In this document: in pieces, positions 45,486-54,846 of the stretch | Layout: each line of letters opens with the position of its first letter | Position numbering within the stretch: the stretch's first letter is position 1 | Source: Nocardia colli | Lineage (GTDB): Bacteria > Actinomycetota > Actinomycetes > Mycobacteriales > Mycobacteriaceae | Direction: 5' to 3' | Length of the DNA: 64,000 nt | NCBI RefSeq assembly: GCF_008704205.1 | Contig: NZ_VXLC01000022.1 | Location: 1-64,000 of the forward strand | Translations under genes and position numbers: made by a program | Notes under the pieces: generated by a model | Told to the model about the DNA's origin: nothing | Database searches by the model: none | What the model saw: only the letters and a program-made list of their open reading frames with translations

Positions 45486-48400
45486 ATGACCGCGACGATC
45501 CATAAAGTCGTGGCAGGCAATGGGTATCAATACTATCTGCGCAATGTCGCCGCGAACGATGTCACTTCCCGAGGCCGCTCCAGCCTCGCCGACTACTACT
45601 CCGCACAAGGTGAGACACCGGGGCGCTGGCACGGCTCCGGGTTGGCCGGCCTGGACCTCCATGCAGGTGAGGAAGTCACCGAGGAGCAGATGAAGTCCCT
45701 GTTCGGACTGGGTCGCCATCCGAACGCCGAGGCGATCGAAGACCGCGTCTACGGCGAGCAGATGGAACTCGGAGCGAAGCACAAGGACGCCGCCCGCGCC
45801 GCCGACAAGGCGAGCCGATTGGGTCGTCTGTTCCCGCTTTATGCCGATGTTTCCGAGTTCCGGAAACGGTGCGCGAAGGCGTTCGAGGAACACAATATCG
45901 CGCACGATTTGCCTCCTGGCGATGCTATTTCCGATGCGGATCGGGCGCAGATCCGGACCGATGTCGCGGCGGAAATGTTCACCGAAACCTACGGCCGGGC
46001 ACCGGTTGATGCGCGGGAACTGTCGGGGTGGGTGGCGAAGAACTCGCGCCCGCACACCACCGCGGTCGCTGGTTTCGACATCACCTTCTCCCCGGTCAAG
46101 TCGGTGTCGGTGCTGTGGGCGGTCGCGCCACGCGCGGTGTCCGAGCAGATCGAGGCCGCACACCAGGCCGCCATCAGCGACGCACTGCGCTGGCTCGAGC
46201 AGCATGCGATCTTCACCCGGTTGGGTCGCCACGGGGTCCGGCAAGTCGACGTCGAGGGGATCGTCGCGGCCGTCTTTTCTCACCGCGACAGCCGTGCAGG
46301 TGATCCGGACCTGCACACTCACGTGCTGATCGCCAACCGCGTACGTACGCTGGACGGTAAGTGGCGCACTCTCGACGGCACCCAGATCTACCGCGCGATG
46401 GTGACGGTCTCGGAGATCTACAACACCCGCCTCGAACACCACCTCGAACGATCCGTCGGCGTCGAGTTCACCGAACGCCCCGGCCAAGACCCCGCCAAAC
46501 GCCCGATCCGGGAAATCCTCGGCATCCCAACACCCTTGATCACCGCCTGGTCGCGCCGCGATACCGCGATCACCACCCGTCTCGATGAGCTCGCGGCGCA
46601 GTTTCAAACTCAGTACGGGCGCGAGCCGACACCGGGAGAAGTGTTCAATCTGGCCGAGCGCGCCACCCTGGACACTCGCCCCGTCAAGCACCTTCCGCGC
46701 TCTCTTGCCGTGCAGCGCAGCGCCTGGCGCGCTGAAGCCGAGCGAGTGCTCGGAGGTCAAGAATCGTTGTCGCGCATGGTCCATACGACGTTGAATCCGC
46801 TGCGTGCGCCCCGCCCGCAGATCACCGAGCACTGGATCACCCGCACCGCCGAGCGCGTCATCGACGTCGTTTCCGAACACCGCGCTACCTGGACGACCAT
46901 CAATCTGCGCGCCGAAATCGAACGCCAGCTCCGCGGAAATGTGGCCGGCGAGGACTGGGAGCACGTCGCCGAGGCCGTGCTCGCCGAGACCATCTCCCCC
47001 ACCCACGCCGTCGCCCAACCGGATCCGGATCTGACCGACGAGCCCGAACTCCGCACCGTTCCGATCGTGTTGCAGCGCCGCGACGGCACCAGCGTCTACA
47101 CCTCAGCGGACCGCCAGCTCTACACCTCGGCGCGCATTCTGTCGGTCGAACAGCAGCTGATCGACCTCTCGATCCAGCCCGGCGCCCGCCAACTTCCCGC
47201 CGAAACCATCGCCGCCGCGGTCGCCGACTACAACTCCGCCCATCCGGATCGGCCACTCAATGCCGGACAAGTCAGCGTGATCGAGGGCTTCGCCGCGTCG
47301 AACCTCCGGGTCCGAACGACCAACGCGCCCGCCGGTTCGGGCAAGACAACCGCGATGGCAGTACTCGCCGACGCGTGGACGGCAAGCGGCGGCCAAGTCC
47401 TCGGGCTCGCCCCGACCGCGGCCGCGGCGGCGGTACTCGGCGAGTCGATTGGGCAGCGGGTAGAGACTGTGGACAAGGTTCTCGACGTCCTGCACCGGCA
47501 CACACCCGCACCGAACAACCCGCATTTCGACCGTGAGTATCCACCGTCGTTGCCGCAGTGGGTCCTCGATATCGGCCCCGACACGTTGGTGATCGTCGAC
47601 GAGCACGTCAAAATCGGCAACCGGAAACGCCTGCGCCTGCTCCGATTTCTCACCGATCGCGGCGCGACGATCCGCTGTATCGGCGACCCGCACCAGCTCG
47701 CATCGATCGAAGCCGGCGGCGCCGACATCAACATGAACGCTGCGGCTCCCGACACCGCACTGACTCTGACCCACGTCGTCCGGTTCGCCTCCAGTGCTGA
47801 AGCGACCGCGAGTCTGCAACTGCGCGAAGGCGATCCGACCGCACTGGGCTGGTATCTGGACAACGGCCGCATCCACGCCGGACACGAAGGTGCGGTCCAC
47901 AATGACGCGTTCGTCGCCTGGACCGCGGACTATCTCGCCAGCCGCGACACCATCATGTTGGCCGCCACGCATGACGTAGTGACCGAACTCAACGCGCGCG
48001 CACGCGCCGATCGCCTCGCTCGCACCAGCAACCCTGTGGGCGCGCAGTCCAGGCTCTGCGACGGCCTCGATGCCTCAGTCGGTGACACGATCCGAACCCG
48101 GCGCAACAATCCGAGACTGCGTTTAGGCGAACGCGACTGGGTCCGAAACGGCTACACCTGGACCGTCACCGCAGTACATGACGACGGCAGTCTCACCGCC
48201 ATCCACCACACACCCGAACGAAAATCAGGCCACAGCGTGCGGCTGCCCGCCGACTACGTGAGCGAACATGTGCGCCTCGGGTACGCGACAACGATCGATT
48301 CCGCGCAAGGAATCACCGCCGAAACCTGTCACGTCGCGCTCACCGGACGTGAGTCGCTGCAACAGCTTTACGTCGCACTCACTCGTGGAATCTACGCCAA

Positions 48401-49787
48401 CCACGTCTACGTCCCGACCGCCTTGGACGGTTCAGCAGGCTCGTTCTGGTCCGAACCCGCGGTCAATCCGCGCACCGCCGTCGAGGTTCTGCTGCGCGTT
48501 TTCGCCCGCGATGGTGCGCAAAAGTCGGCGCACTCGATGCTGCGTGACACGCTTGACCCATACCGGCGCATCGGCCGCGCGCTCGATATCTACCTCGATT
48601 CGATCGGTGTCGCCGCCGAAAACGCGCTCGGTCTCGAAGGACTGGAGCGCCTCGACACCGACGCCGAGACAATGCTCACGCACCTCACCGACTGCCCCGC
48701 CTACCCCGTCCTGCGCCACCACCTGGCGGTGATCGCTCTCTCAGGACGCGACCCGATCACCGAGTTGCGCGCCGCGATCAACGCACGCGAACTCGACACC
48801 GCCGACGATGCTGCCGCCGTCCTCGACTGGCGCCTGGACCCCACCGGCGCCCACTCCACCGGACACGGACCACTCCCCTGGGCCGCCGGAATCCCCGACG
48901 AACACGACACCACCCAACTCGCCGCCCGCGCCCGCATCGTCACCGACCTCGCCGAACAGATCCGCGCCGACGCTGCGGAGTGGACACCAGCGACGGCTCC
49001 GCCGTGGGCACGCCCACTCCTCGCCACGGATCGACAACTCGTCCAAGAACTCGCAGTGTGGCGAGCTTCGCTACACACAGACGACCGCGACCTGCGCCCC
49101 ACCGGACCCCCACGGCACACAGTGCTCGAACGCGAACACCAGCGGCTCCTCGACTCCCGCGTCACCGATGTCCTCGGTGACCCACGGCTGCCGGCCAACA
49201 CGTGGGCACCTGTCGTGCAACCGATCGCACCACGGGTCGTCACCGACCCGTGGTGGCCGAGCATCGCCGCCAAGATCGAAGCCGCTCACCACGCCGGAAT
49301 CGACATCGAAACCAGACTCGCCAACGCCGCCAACAGCCGCCCACTACCCGATGAGATGCCAGCCGCAGCGCTGTGGTCCCGGCTCGAGATCGACCACTCA
49401 GCCCTGGACATACTCAACGGCGAGCACACCACTGACTCCTCATCCCAGCCGCACGCCACCACAGTCACGCCAGCCGATCGAGTCGAGCAGAATCCGCTGA
49501 TCGTTCTCACCGACGCCCAACTCCGACAACACATCACAGACCTCGAACTGCGTATCGCCTTCGCAGACACCGACGAAATGCTTTACGGCCCAGCTCCCGA
49601 ATTCCAGGACACGACGATTCCATCCACTCCAGCACAGCATGGAGTGGGATTGCTCCCGCCGCCGACACATCACTACTCGTCGCCGGCCACGAGCGGCAGA
49701 TCGATGAACTACGCACGGAGCAACAGCGACGCGCCACTCTCTCCGAGGCGCAGCAAGCCATCGAGCAGCAGTTGCAGCATGGTTTGA
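45486..49787 (+). CDS. MobF-family relaxase-helicase (TrwC/TraI-like), 3' end frameshifted
   Basis: The product is 1,433 residues from ATG 45486; GTG 45471 is an alternative start. The relaxase domain begins MTATIHKVVAGNGYQYYLRN, has a candidate catalytic Tyr in ADYYSAQGETPGRW, and the metal-binding His cluster GDPDLHTHVLIANR near residue 273. The helicase has Walker A NAPAGSGKTTAMAVLAD near 615 and Walker B VIVDEH near 700, then UvrD-like LGYATTIDSAQG and LYVALTRG. It nicks oriT and leads the strand into a recipient. In the last 45 codons the frame turns Ser/Pro-rich and stops, while another frame continues as normal protein (see 49640-49864). Confidence 0.9.
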   Translation: MTATIHKVVAGNGYQYYLRNVAANDVTSRGRSSLADYYSAQGETPGRWHGSGLAGLDLHAGEEVTEEQMKSLFGLGRHPNAEAIEDRVYGEQMELGAKHKDAARAADKASRLGRLFPLYADVSEFRKRCAKAFEEHNIAHDLPPGDAISDADRAQIRTDVAAEMFTETYGRAPVDARELSGWVAKNSRPHTTAVAGFDITFSPVKSVSVLWAVAPRAVSEQIEAAHQAAISDALRWLEQHAIFTRLGRHGVRQVDVEGIVAAVFSHRDSRAGDPDLHTHVLIANRVRTLDGKWRTLDGTQIYRAMVTVSEIYNTRLEHHLERSVGVEFTERPGQDPAKRPIREILGIPTPLITAWSRRDTAITTRLDELAAQFQTQYGREPTPGEVFNLAERATLDTRPVKHLPRSLAVQRSAWRAEAERVLGGQESLSRMVHTTLNPLRAPRPQITEHWITRTAERVIDVVSEHRATWTTINLRAEIERQLRGNVAGEDWEHVAEAVLAETISPTHAVAQPDPDLTDEPELRTVPIVLQRRDGTSVYTSADRQLYTSARILSVEQQLIDLSIQPGARQLPAETIAAAVADYNSAHPDRPLNAGQVSVIEGFAASNLRVRTTNAPAGSGKTTAMAVLADAWTASGGQVLGLAPTAAAAAVLGESIGQRVETVDKVLDVLHRHTPAPNNPHFDREYPPSLPQWVLDIGPDTLVIVDEHVKIGNRKRLRLLRFLTDRGATIRCIGDPHQLASIEAGGADINMNAAAPDTALTLTHVVRFASSAEATASLQLREGDPTALGWYLDNGRIHAGHEGAVHNDAFVAWTADYLASRDTIMLAATHDVVTELNARARADRLARTSNPVGAQSRLCDGLDASVGDTIRTRRNNPRLRLGERDWVRNGYTWTVTAVHDDGSLTAIHHTPERKSGHSVRLPADYVSEHVRLGYATTIDSAQGITAETCHVALTGRESLQQLYVALTRGIYANHVYVPTALDGSAGSFWSEPAVNPRTAVEVLLRVFARDGAQKSAHSMLRDTLDPYRRIGRALDIYLDSIGVAAENALGLEGLERLDTDAETMLTHLTDCPAYPVLRHHLAVIALSGRDPITELRAAINARELDTADDAAAVLDWRLDPTGAHSTGHGPLPWAAGIPDEHDTTQLAARARIVTDLAEQIRADAAEWTPATAPPWARPLLATDRQLVQELAVWRASLHTDDRDLRPTGPPRHTVLEREHQRLLDSRVTDVLGDPRLPANTWAPVVQPIAPRVVTDPWWPSIAAKIEAAHHAGIDIETRLANAANSRPLPDEMPAAALWSRLEIDHSALDILNGEHTTDSSSQPHATTVTPADRVEQNPLIVLTDAQLRQHITDLELRIAFADTDEMLYGPAPEFQDTTIPSTPAQHGVGLLPPPTHHYSSPATSGRSMNYARSNSDAPLSPRRSKPSSSSCSMV

Positions 49788-49864
49788 GCACCGACGAAGA
49801 CAACGGATTCGACATCGACGACGATCTGATCGCCCAGCAACCCGACATCGACCTAGAGCTTTGA
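49640..49864 (+). pseudogene. Out-of-frame C-terminal tail of the relaxase
   Basis: In a frame different from the annotated relaxase end, the sequence reads AADTSLLVAGHERQIDELRT, then EQQRRATLSEAQQAIEQQL and an acidic end STDEDNGFDIDDDLIAQQP, stopping at TGA 49862-49864. It is helical and charged like the C-terminus of a relaxase, so an indel near 49640-49655, in or beside CTCCCGCCGCCGAC, probably split the gene. A sequencing error would look the same. Confidence 0.65.
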
Positions 49865-50142
49865 CGCAACGAGACGGGCACGGCCAGCTTCATCGGTGCG
49901 GGTTTCTGACCATCGTGACCTGATCAGATGGGAACTCAGAGCGATCATCGACCACCCGAGTACCGATCCAGGGACACCTCCCCGGAATCCACCCGTCATG
50001 AGCACTGATCTTTCCATCGACCAACCGAACCAAGCCTGAACAGAACCGCGACGGGCAGGCAACCGAGACCAGGGCTTGCGATGCCGGATCGAATGTTCCG
50101 ACCCCGCAGTGCGACAACTTGATCCATGGACCACACGCGCAA

Positions 50143-50451
50143 TCAGGCTTCGGCATCAGGCACACCCTCCGCTCGTTCGTCGAGAACCATCCGACCGTTG
50201 TCGACCAACGTGTTGCGGGCACGTCGGCGTACCCGGCATCGGTCTACAGAGCATTCGAGGTGTACCTGCATCGCCTTATGCGCCTGCGCAGTGGTCATCG
50301 GCCCCGGATCCGCACTGCACGACCACACCGGCGCATGTAGGTAGTCGACGACGGGCAAATCGCTGGTCGGGCAACCAACGTCGCGAGCGAAGCGTCTTTC
50401 GCGTTCGAGCCGCTCCCTGATCCGGTCAACCGTGAGCTTGCTGTCAGGCAT
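50143..50451 (-). CDS. Small Cys-containing protein of the element
   Basis: The product is 102 residues from ATG 50451, with AAGGA six bases upstream; an ATG nine bases earlier is less well placed. The helical N-terminus is MPDSKLTVDRIRERLERERR. Then come VGCPTSD, VWSCSADPG and ECSVDRCRVRR, four cysteines that might bind metal. The end is basic then acidic. No family recognised. The flanking 49865-50142 (278 bp) and 50452-50566 show no gene. Confidence 0.55.
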   Translation of the reverse strand: MPDSKLTVDRIRERLERERRFARDVGCPTSDLPVVDYLHAPVWSCSADPGPMTTAQAHKAMQVHLECSVDRCRVRRRARNTLVDNGRMVLDERAEGVPDAEA

Positions 50452-50566
50452 ATCTCTCATCCCTTTCGTGCGGGATCCAACGGCGGCGGCCTCGGCCTGG
50501 GCGCGCGTCAGCAGGGTTGGCGCTCCTGCCGAGGCAGGCCGCCGCCGACTCATCCCGCATTCCCAA

Positions 50567-51007
50567 TCAGACGGCCCGATGCCTATGCAGTACTTCTTTC
50601 ACTGCGTCGGTGACTGGTGGATCTTCGGCCAAACTGGTCCAGGTGTAGGCGTCGTGCTCGGTGAGCTCGACCGGCTCGGGATCGACTACGTCGACGGTGA
50701 AGTTGAACTGTCGGCTCTTCTTGCCGCTGCCAGATTGATAGTCGAACTCGCCCAAGTACTTTCGGATTCCCGCGATGTCGAGTCCGGTTTCCTCTTTTAC
50801 CTCACGGATGAGCGCCTGATCGAGTGTTTCGCCGGGATCGACCTTGCCGCTGGGCAGCTCCCAGATGCCGCCCATGAAATCGTCGGCCGGTCGTTGCAGC
50901 AGCAAGACTTTGTCGTCGTGCGCGACGACCGCGCCGACGACGAGCTGTTGTACCTGGTCGCGTTCGGCATCGCTGGTCAGAGTCTCCAGCAGCGTGGTTT
51001 CGATCAT
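50567..51007 (-). CDS. Nudix hydrolase
   Basis: The 146-residue protein carries a complete Nudix box GKVDPGETLDQALIREVKEE followed by TGL (GX5EX7REUXEEXGU). ATG 51007 is preceded by AAGG; TTG 51010 is a weaker alternative. It hydrolyses a nucleoside diphosphate linked to another group, which might be a nucleotide-sugar or a damaged nucleotide. It is third in a minus-strand set with the oxidoreductase and aminotransferase (6 bp after the latter). Confidence 0.92.
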   Translation of the reverse strand: MIETTLLETLTSDAERDQVQQLVVGAVVAHDDKVLLLQRPADDFMGGIWELPSGKVDPGETLDQALIREVKEETGLDIAGIRKYLGEFDYQSGSGKKSRQFNFTVDVVDPEPVELTEHDAYTWTSLAEDPPVTDAVKEVLHRHRAV

Positions 51008-51013
51008 CAATCC

Positions 51014-52267
51014 TTATCCCTTCAACTCGGTGTGGTGTTCGGTGACTTTGCGGATGGCTTCGATGTAGCGGTCCACGATCGGCAGATCTTGTTCCTCGTG
51101 CCAGACCGGCAGTTTGAGCGTGGCGTGATGGATCTCCTCCGCCCGCGGGTAGTCGCCTGCCGCGTAGGCCAGTTTGCCGGTGAATGCCGGAAACAACGGC
51201 CCTGGCTCCTGAAACAGCGGAAGCAGGTTCAACGGACACGTAGAACCTGGACGATCAATCTCGGCGCCCCCCTCAGCCAGCAGCGCCTCATGGAAACGTT
51301 CGACCGGAACCTCACCGAAGAAGTCGGCGTCGTACTGCATAGCGAGCCCGTACCAGGACGACTGAACGCCCAGTTCGTTCTGCGGAATCGTTATGCCCGG
51401 CAACTCGTCGAGCTCGTCGGCGATGTATCCGGCAATGCGCTGACGACCATCGAGGTACTCATCCAGACGCGAAAGTTGTTCCAGCGCAATCGCAGCGGCC
51501 AGCGGATGGATGCGATGCTTTAAGCCCATGCCTGTGACGGCGTAGCGGTGCAGCTCGCCGTCGGCGGGGATCTCGCTACGGCAGCGCTTGTTGTATTGCC
51601 CATGGATCAGGACTCGGTGATATACCTCGTCGTCATCGGTCAGCACGAAGCCGCCTTCGCCCGCGGACAAGGGCTTGGGTCCGTTCATGCTGAACGCAGC
51701 AGCACGTCCGAAAGTACCGACCTTCTGGCCACCAACGCTCGCCCCGTGAGCGTGAGACGCGTCTTCGAACAGTTGCAGACCGTAGGTATCGGCGAGCTGT
51801 TTCAAGCTCTGGATTTGGGCGGGCATTCCCCACATGTGCGTGACCGCAATGGCTTTGGTGCGGTCGGTGATCCGTCGCGCTATGTCATGCGGATCAAGGT
51901 TTCCCTTTGCATCGCAGTCAGCCAACACCGGTGTCGCACCGAGGTGCAGCAGCGGGGTTGCCGTGGCGAAGAAGGTGTAGGCGGGCACGATGACTTCGTC
52001 GCCCGGCCCGATCCCGCACGCGGCATACATCGAGTACAGGGCGGCGGTGCCGGAGCTGGTGAGGACGGCATACTGTACGCCGAAGTAGCGCTGCAAGGCA
52101 TCTTCCAGCTCGGCGATCACGCCGGAGCGGTTGTAGATGGAGAGGCCATCCCACAGTTGATAGAGCACCGCGCCAGCGGTGGCTTCAGTCAGCGGCGGCC
52201 ACAAAAAGTGCGGAGCCGCTTTACTAATGACCGGTGTGCCGCCGAGAAGAGCCAGTGATGAAGTCAC
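51014..52267 (-). CDS. DegT/DnrJ/EryC1/StrS-family aminotransferase
   Basis: The 417-residue PLP enzyme starts at a GTG overlapping the upstream stop (GTGA). The PLP Lys lies in MNGPKPLSAGEGG near residue 195. Typical features are LTSSGTAALYSMYAACGIGPG, EVIVPAYTFFATATPLLHLG and EDASHAHGASVGG. The family transfers amino groups to keto-sugars or cyclitols, usually from Glu or Gln. With the neighbouring Gfo/Idh/MocA dehydrogenase it resembles the dehydrogenase–aminotransferase pairs of aminocyclitol and kanosamine-type pathways. Confidence 0.92.
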   Translation of the reverse strand: MTSSLALLGGTPVISKAAPHFLWPPLTEATAGAVLYQLWDGLSIYNRSGVIAELEDALQRYFGVQYAVLTSSGTAALYSMYAACGIGPGDEVIVPAYTFFATATPLLHLGATPVLADCDAKGNLDPHDIARRITDRTKAIAVTHMWGMPAQIQSLKQLADTYGLQLFEDASHAHGASVGGQKVGTFGRAAAFSMNGPKPLSAGEGGFVLTDDDEVYHRVLIHGQYNKRCRSEIPADGELHRYAVTGMGLKHRIHPLAAAIALEQLSRLDEYLDGRQRIAGYIADELDELPGITIPQNELGVQSSWYGLAMQYDADFFGEVPVERFHEALLAEGGAEIDRPGSTCPLNLLPLFQEPGPLFPAFTGKLAYAAGDYPRAEEIHHATLKLPVWHEEQDLPIVDRYIEAIRKVTEHHTELKG

Positions 52268-53253
52268 AGCAACTCCTGTGGGTTGATGGAAGTGCGGGTA
52301 CGCGCGGCCTCGTAGCTGGCCGCGACGAAAGCCATGTGGGCCAGGTTGTCCGCGGGACTGCTGAGGTTCGGTCGAGTGCCGTCGATGACGCGGTGGAAGT
52401 AGTCGATCTGGCAGGCCGCAGCCGATGGCCAGGCTTGCTCGCGCCGTAGTGATTCGATGACCTCACCGCTGTTGGTCAGCCGGCGAATGCAACCGCGTTC
52501 CAGATGGACGATGCCGTCGGAGCCGATCAGCCGGATCTCCTCGGCTTTGGGACCAACGAAACGCGATAACAGCAGCGAACCGTACAGGCCGGTGCCGTAG
52601 GAGAAGTGAACGAGCGCAGTGTCTTCGGCGTCATAGCTACGATCCGGCCGAGCACTGATCGATAGGTCAGCGGTGATGCTGTCCGGTAGACCGAAATACC
52701 AGAGAAGCAGGTCGATCAGGTGGTAGCCCATATCGATCACGCAGCCACCGCCGGCCTTGGCTGTGACGCCGCGCCAGCCATCGGAAGGGTCTTCTATGTG
52801 CACGGTGTAGCGAGCGTCTACCAGGAACGGTGTCCCGATCTGGTCTGCGAGCTGGGTAAAGCTGCTGTAGATCGGGTTGAAGCGGCGCTGCAGCGTGACC
52901 ATCAACTGGATGCCGGACTGTTCACACAGGTCGGCAAGTTCGACGGCCTCGACCAAACTGGTAGCGAACGGCTTCTCTTTGAGGACGTGAACTCCGTGCC
53001 CCGCGGCGGCCTCGATCACACTTCGCCCGACATCGTGCGGAACGCAAACGATGACGAAGTCGAGCTGCTCAGCGTTCAACATCTCCCGGAAATCGATGTA
53101 GCCCGACACCTGGTACCGCTGCTTCTGTTCGACAACGATCTCCGGATTCTCATCACAGACAGCAACAAGCTCGGCTGTGCTGGACGCGAGCAAACCCGGC
53201 AGATGGTCATCCACCGCCTGGTGACCGAGTCCAACGACACCAGCTCGAAGCAT
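52264..53253 (-). CDS. Gfo/Idh/MocA-family oxidoreductase
   Basis: The product is 329 residues from ATG 53253, chosen because the Rossmann strand AGVVGLGHQAVDDHLPGLL follows directly; the frame runs open to 53430 without protein-like sequence. The EKP motif is in KEKPFATSL near residue 88. The substrate-side His/Asp region is GGGCVIDMGYHLIDLLLW. Members oxidise a sugar or cyclitol hydroxyl with NAD(P). First gene of the minus-strand set, divergent from the XRE regulator at 53536 across 282 bp. Confidence 0.9.
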   Translation of the reverse strand: MLRAGVVGLGHQAVDDHLPGLLASSTAELVAVCDENPEIVVEQKQRYQVSGYIDFREMLNAEQLDFVIVCVPHDVGRSVIEAAAGHGVHVLKEKPFATSLVEAVELADLCEQSGIQLMVTLQRRFNPIYSSFTQLADQIGTPFLVDARYTVHIEDPSDGWRGVTAKAGGGCVIDMGYHLIDLLLWYFGLPDSITADLSISARPDRSYDAEDTALVHFSYGTGLYGSLLLSRFVGPKAEEIRLIGSDGIVHLERGCIRRLTNSGEVIESLRREQAWPSAAACQIDYFHRVIDGTRPNLSSPADNLAHMAFVAASYEAARTRTSINPQELL

Positions 53254-53535
53254 CGATCGGCATTGAGTGACGAGTCTGCTTGTGCGCCAAGATGGTTCGA
53301 TCGTCGGCGCACTGACGCAGGGGGCTAGGGAACTGCCGATAGTGCCTCGAAGTGATTCGCACGATCTCATTGGATCCCCCAGATTGGTGAGTCGGTGCTC
53401 GTGATGGTCAGCTTCTAGATTCGTCGTCAACGAGGTTCAGCAAGAGGGCAAGTTACGGGGCAGAACACCGTCCGTCCGCTCCATGCGAGTGCGGCTGGAT
53501 AAACTGAGCCGACCGGTTACTCGGCAAGGGGGCAC

Positions 53536-54846
53536 ATGCCACCGAACGTGCATCTACAACGGCGACGCGAGGCGACACCGTCAAGGGTTGAGCCTCGGCG
53601 AGCGATGTGCCGTGCCGAACTGGCGGAAGCGGTCAACAGCTACCTGTGGCGCACTCACCGGCAGCGCTGCGATCTAGACGCCCGCACTATCGCTCGCTAT
53701 GAGCGCGGCGTGGTCCGATGGCCGAACGAGCGATACCGCGAGGCATTCCGCGCCGTTCTCAGCGCAACCGATAGCGAACTCGGGTTCATCCCCTCCCGTC
53801 AGCGACGGGAAGACACCCAATCTCCCGATGGAACGCTGGCAGTGAATCTGTTCAGCCCGTTCGATCCGGGCGTCATCCCCACCACCTATCTCGGATCAAC
53901 CTCAACAGGCGAAAAGCCGGTCAGCCGCGTGGGCTGGACGGATGTGAGCCAAGTGCAGACCGCCACGCGCGAGGCTGCTCAGGCCGAGAATCTGCATGGC
54001 GGCGGCTCAGCCAGTCTCACCGCAGGCGCGCAACTCACCCGCTTCGCCCGGCTGCTCGACGGGCATTCCGCACCGGCCACTCGACGGGCGCTGCTCGAAG
54101 CAATCGGGAACCTGAGCAGCGTTGCCGGTTACGCTGCCTTCGACATCGGCGACTACCCGGCGGCCGAACGCAGATTCCGACTAGCGCTGTGGTGTGCCGA
54201 CAACGCCGGCTCCTGGGAACTGCGCGCGAGCACGCTGGCGGACATGGCCCGAAAGATGGCCTACATCGGCAACACCGACGGGGCGCTGTCCTTGATCGAA
54301 CTCGCACAGGTCCGGTCAGACCGACTGTCCGCCACCGCCCGCGCGATGCTCAGCGCACTGCGCGCCCAGTTCCTCGCCGCAACAGGACGGGCGCAAGAGG
54401 CACTCACCGAAGTCGCCAAGTCTGACGAGCATTTCGCCAACCGCACACCTGCCACCGACGCTCCCTGGCTGTGCTACTACGACACCGCCGAACACCTCGG
54501 CAGCACCGGGAAGGCATTGATACCCGTCGCGAAAGCACGGCAGCGAATCGACCTGGCAGCACCAAGGATTCGCGAAGCCGTCGCTCTCCAAGGAACCCAG
54601 TATCCGCGGTCACGGACCTTCTCGCTCACTCGATTAGCCACGCTGACAATGCAATTGGATGACCCGAGAGAAGCCGCCGCCATCGGCCTGCAAGCTACCC
54701 AGCAAGCCACCGCCTTTCGCTCACAGCGCATCCAGAACGAACTCCGCACCCTGGCGGCGGCAGCCGCACCTCGGCGCCGGATGACCGAAGTCGCGGAACT
54801 GCGATACGCCATCGCCAGCAGCGCACCATCAGGTTCGGATCAATGA
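53536..54846 (+). CDS. XRE-type regulator with TPR-like C-terminus
   Basis: The 436-residue protein has an N-terminal HTH (RAELAEAVNSYLW, LDARTIARYERGVVRWPNER) and from about 170 a helical repeat region (GYAAFDIGDYPAAERRFRLA, STLADMARKMAYIGNTDGAL, ALRAQFLAATGRAQEALTEV). This is the form of actinobacterial regulators thought to sense a peptide or partner. It is coupled by ATGA to the kinase-like gene and divergent from the aminotransferase set, which it may control. Confidence 0.85.
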   Translation: MPPNVHLQRRREATPSRVEPRRAMCRAELAEAVNSYLWRTHRQRCDLDARTIARYERGVVRWPNERYREAFRAVLSATDSELGFIPSRQRREDTQSPDGTLAVNLFSPFDPGVIPTTYLGSTSTGEKPVSRVGWTDVSQVQTATREAAQAENLHGGGSASLTAGAQLTRFARLLDGHSAPATRRALLEAIGNLSSVAGYAAFDIGDYPAAERRFRLALWCADNAGSWELRASTLADMARKMAYIGNTDGALSLIELAQVRSDRLSATARAMLSALRAQFLAATGRAQEALTEVAKSDEHFANRTPATDAPWLCYYDTAEHLGSTGKALIPVAKARQRIDLAAPRIREAVALQGTQYPRSRTFSLTRLATLTMQLDDPREAAAIGLQATQQATAFRSQRIQNELRTLAAAAAPRRRMTEVAELRYAIASSAPSGSDQ

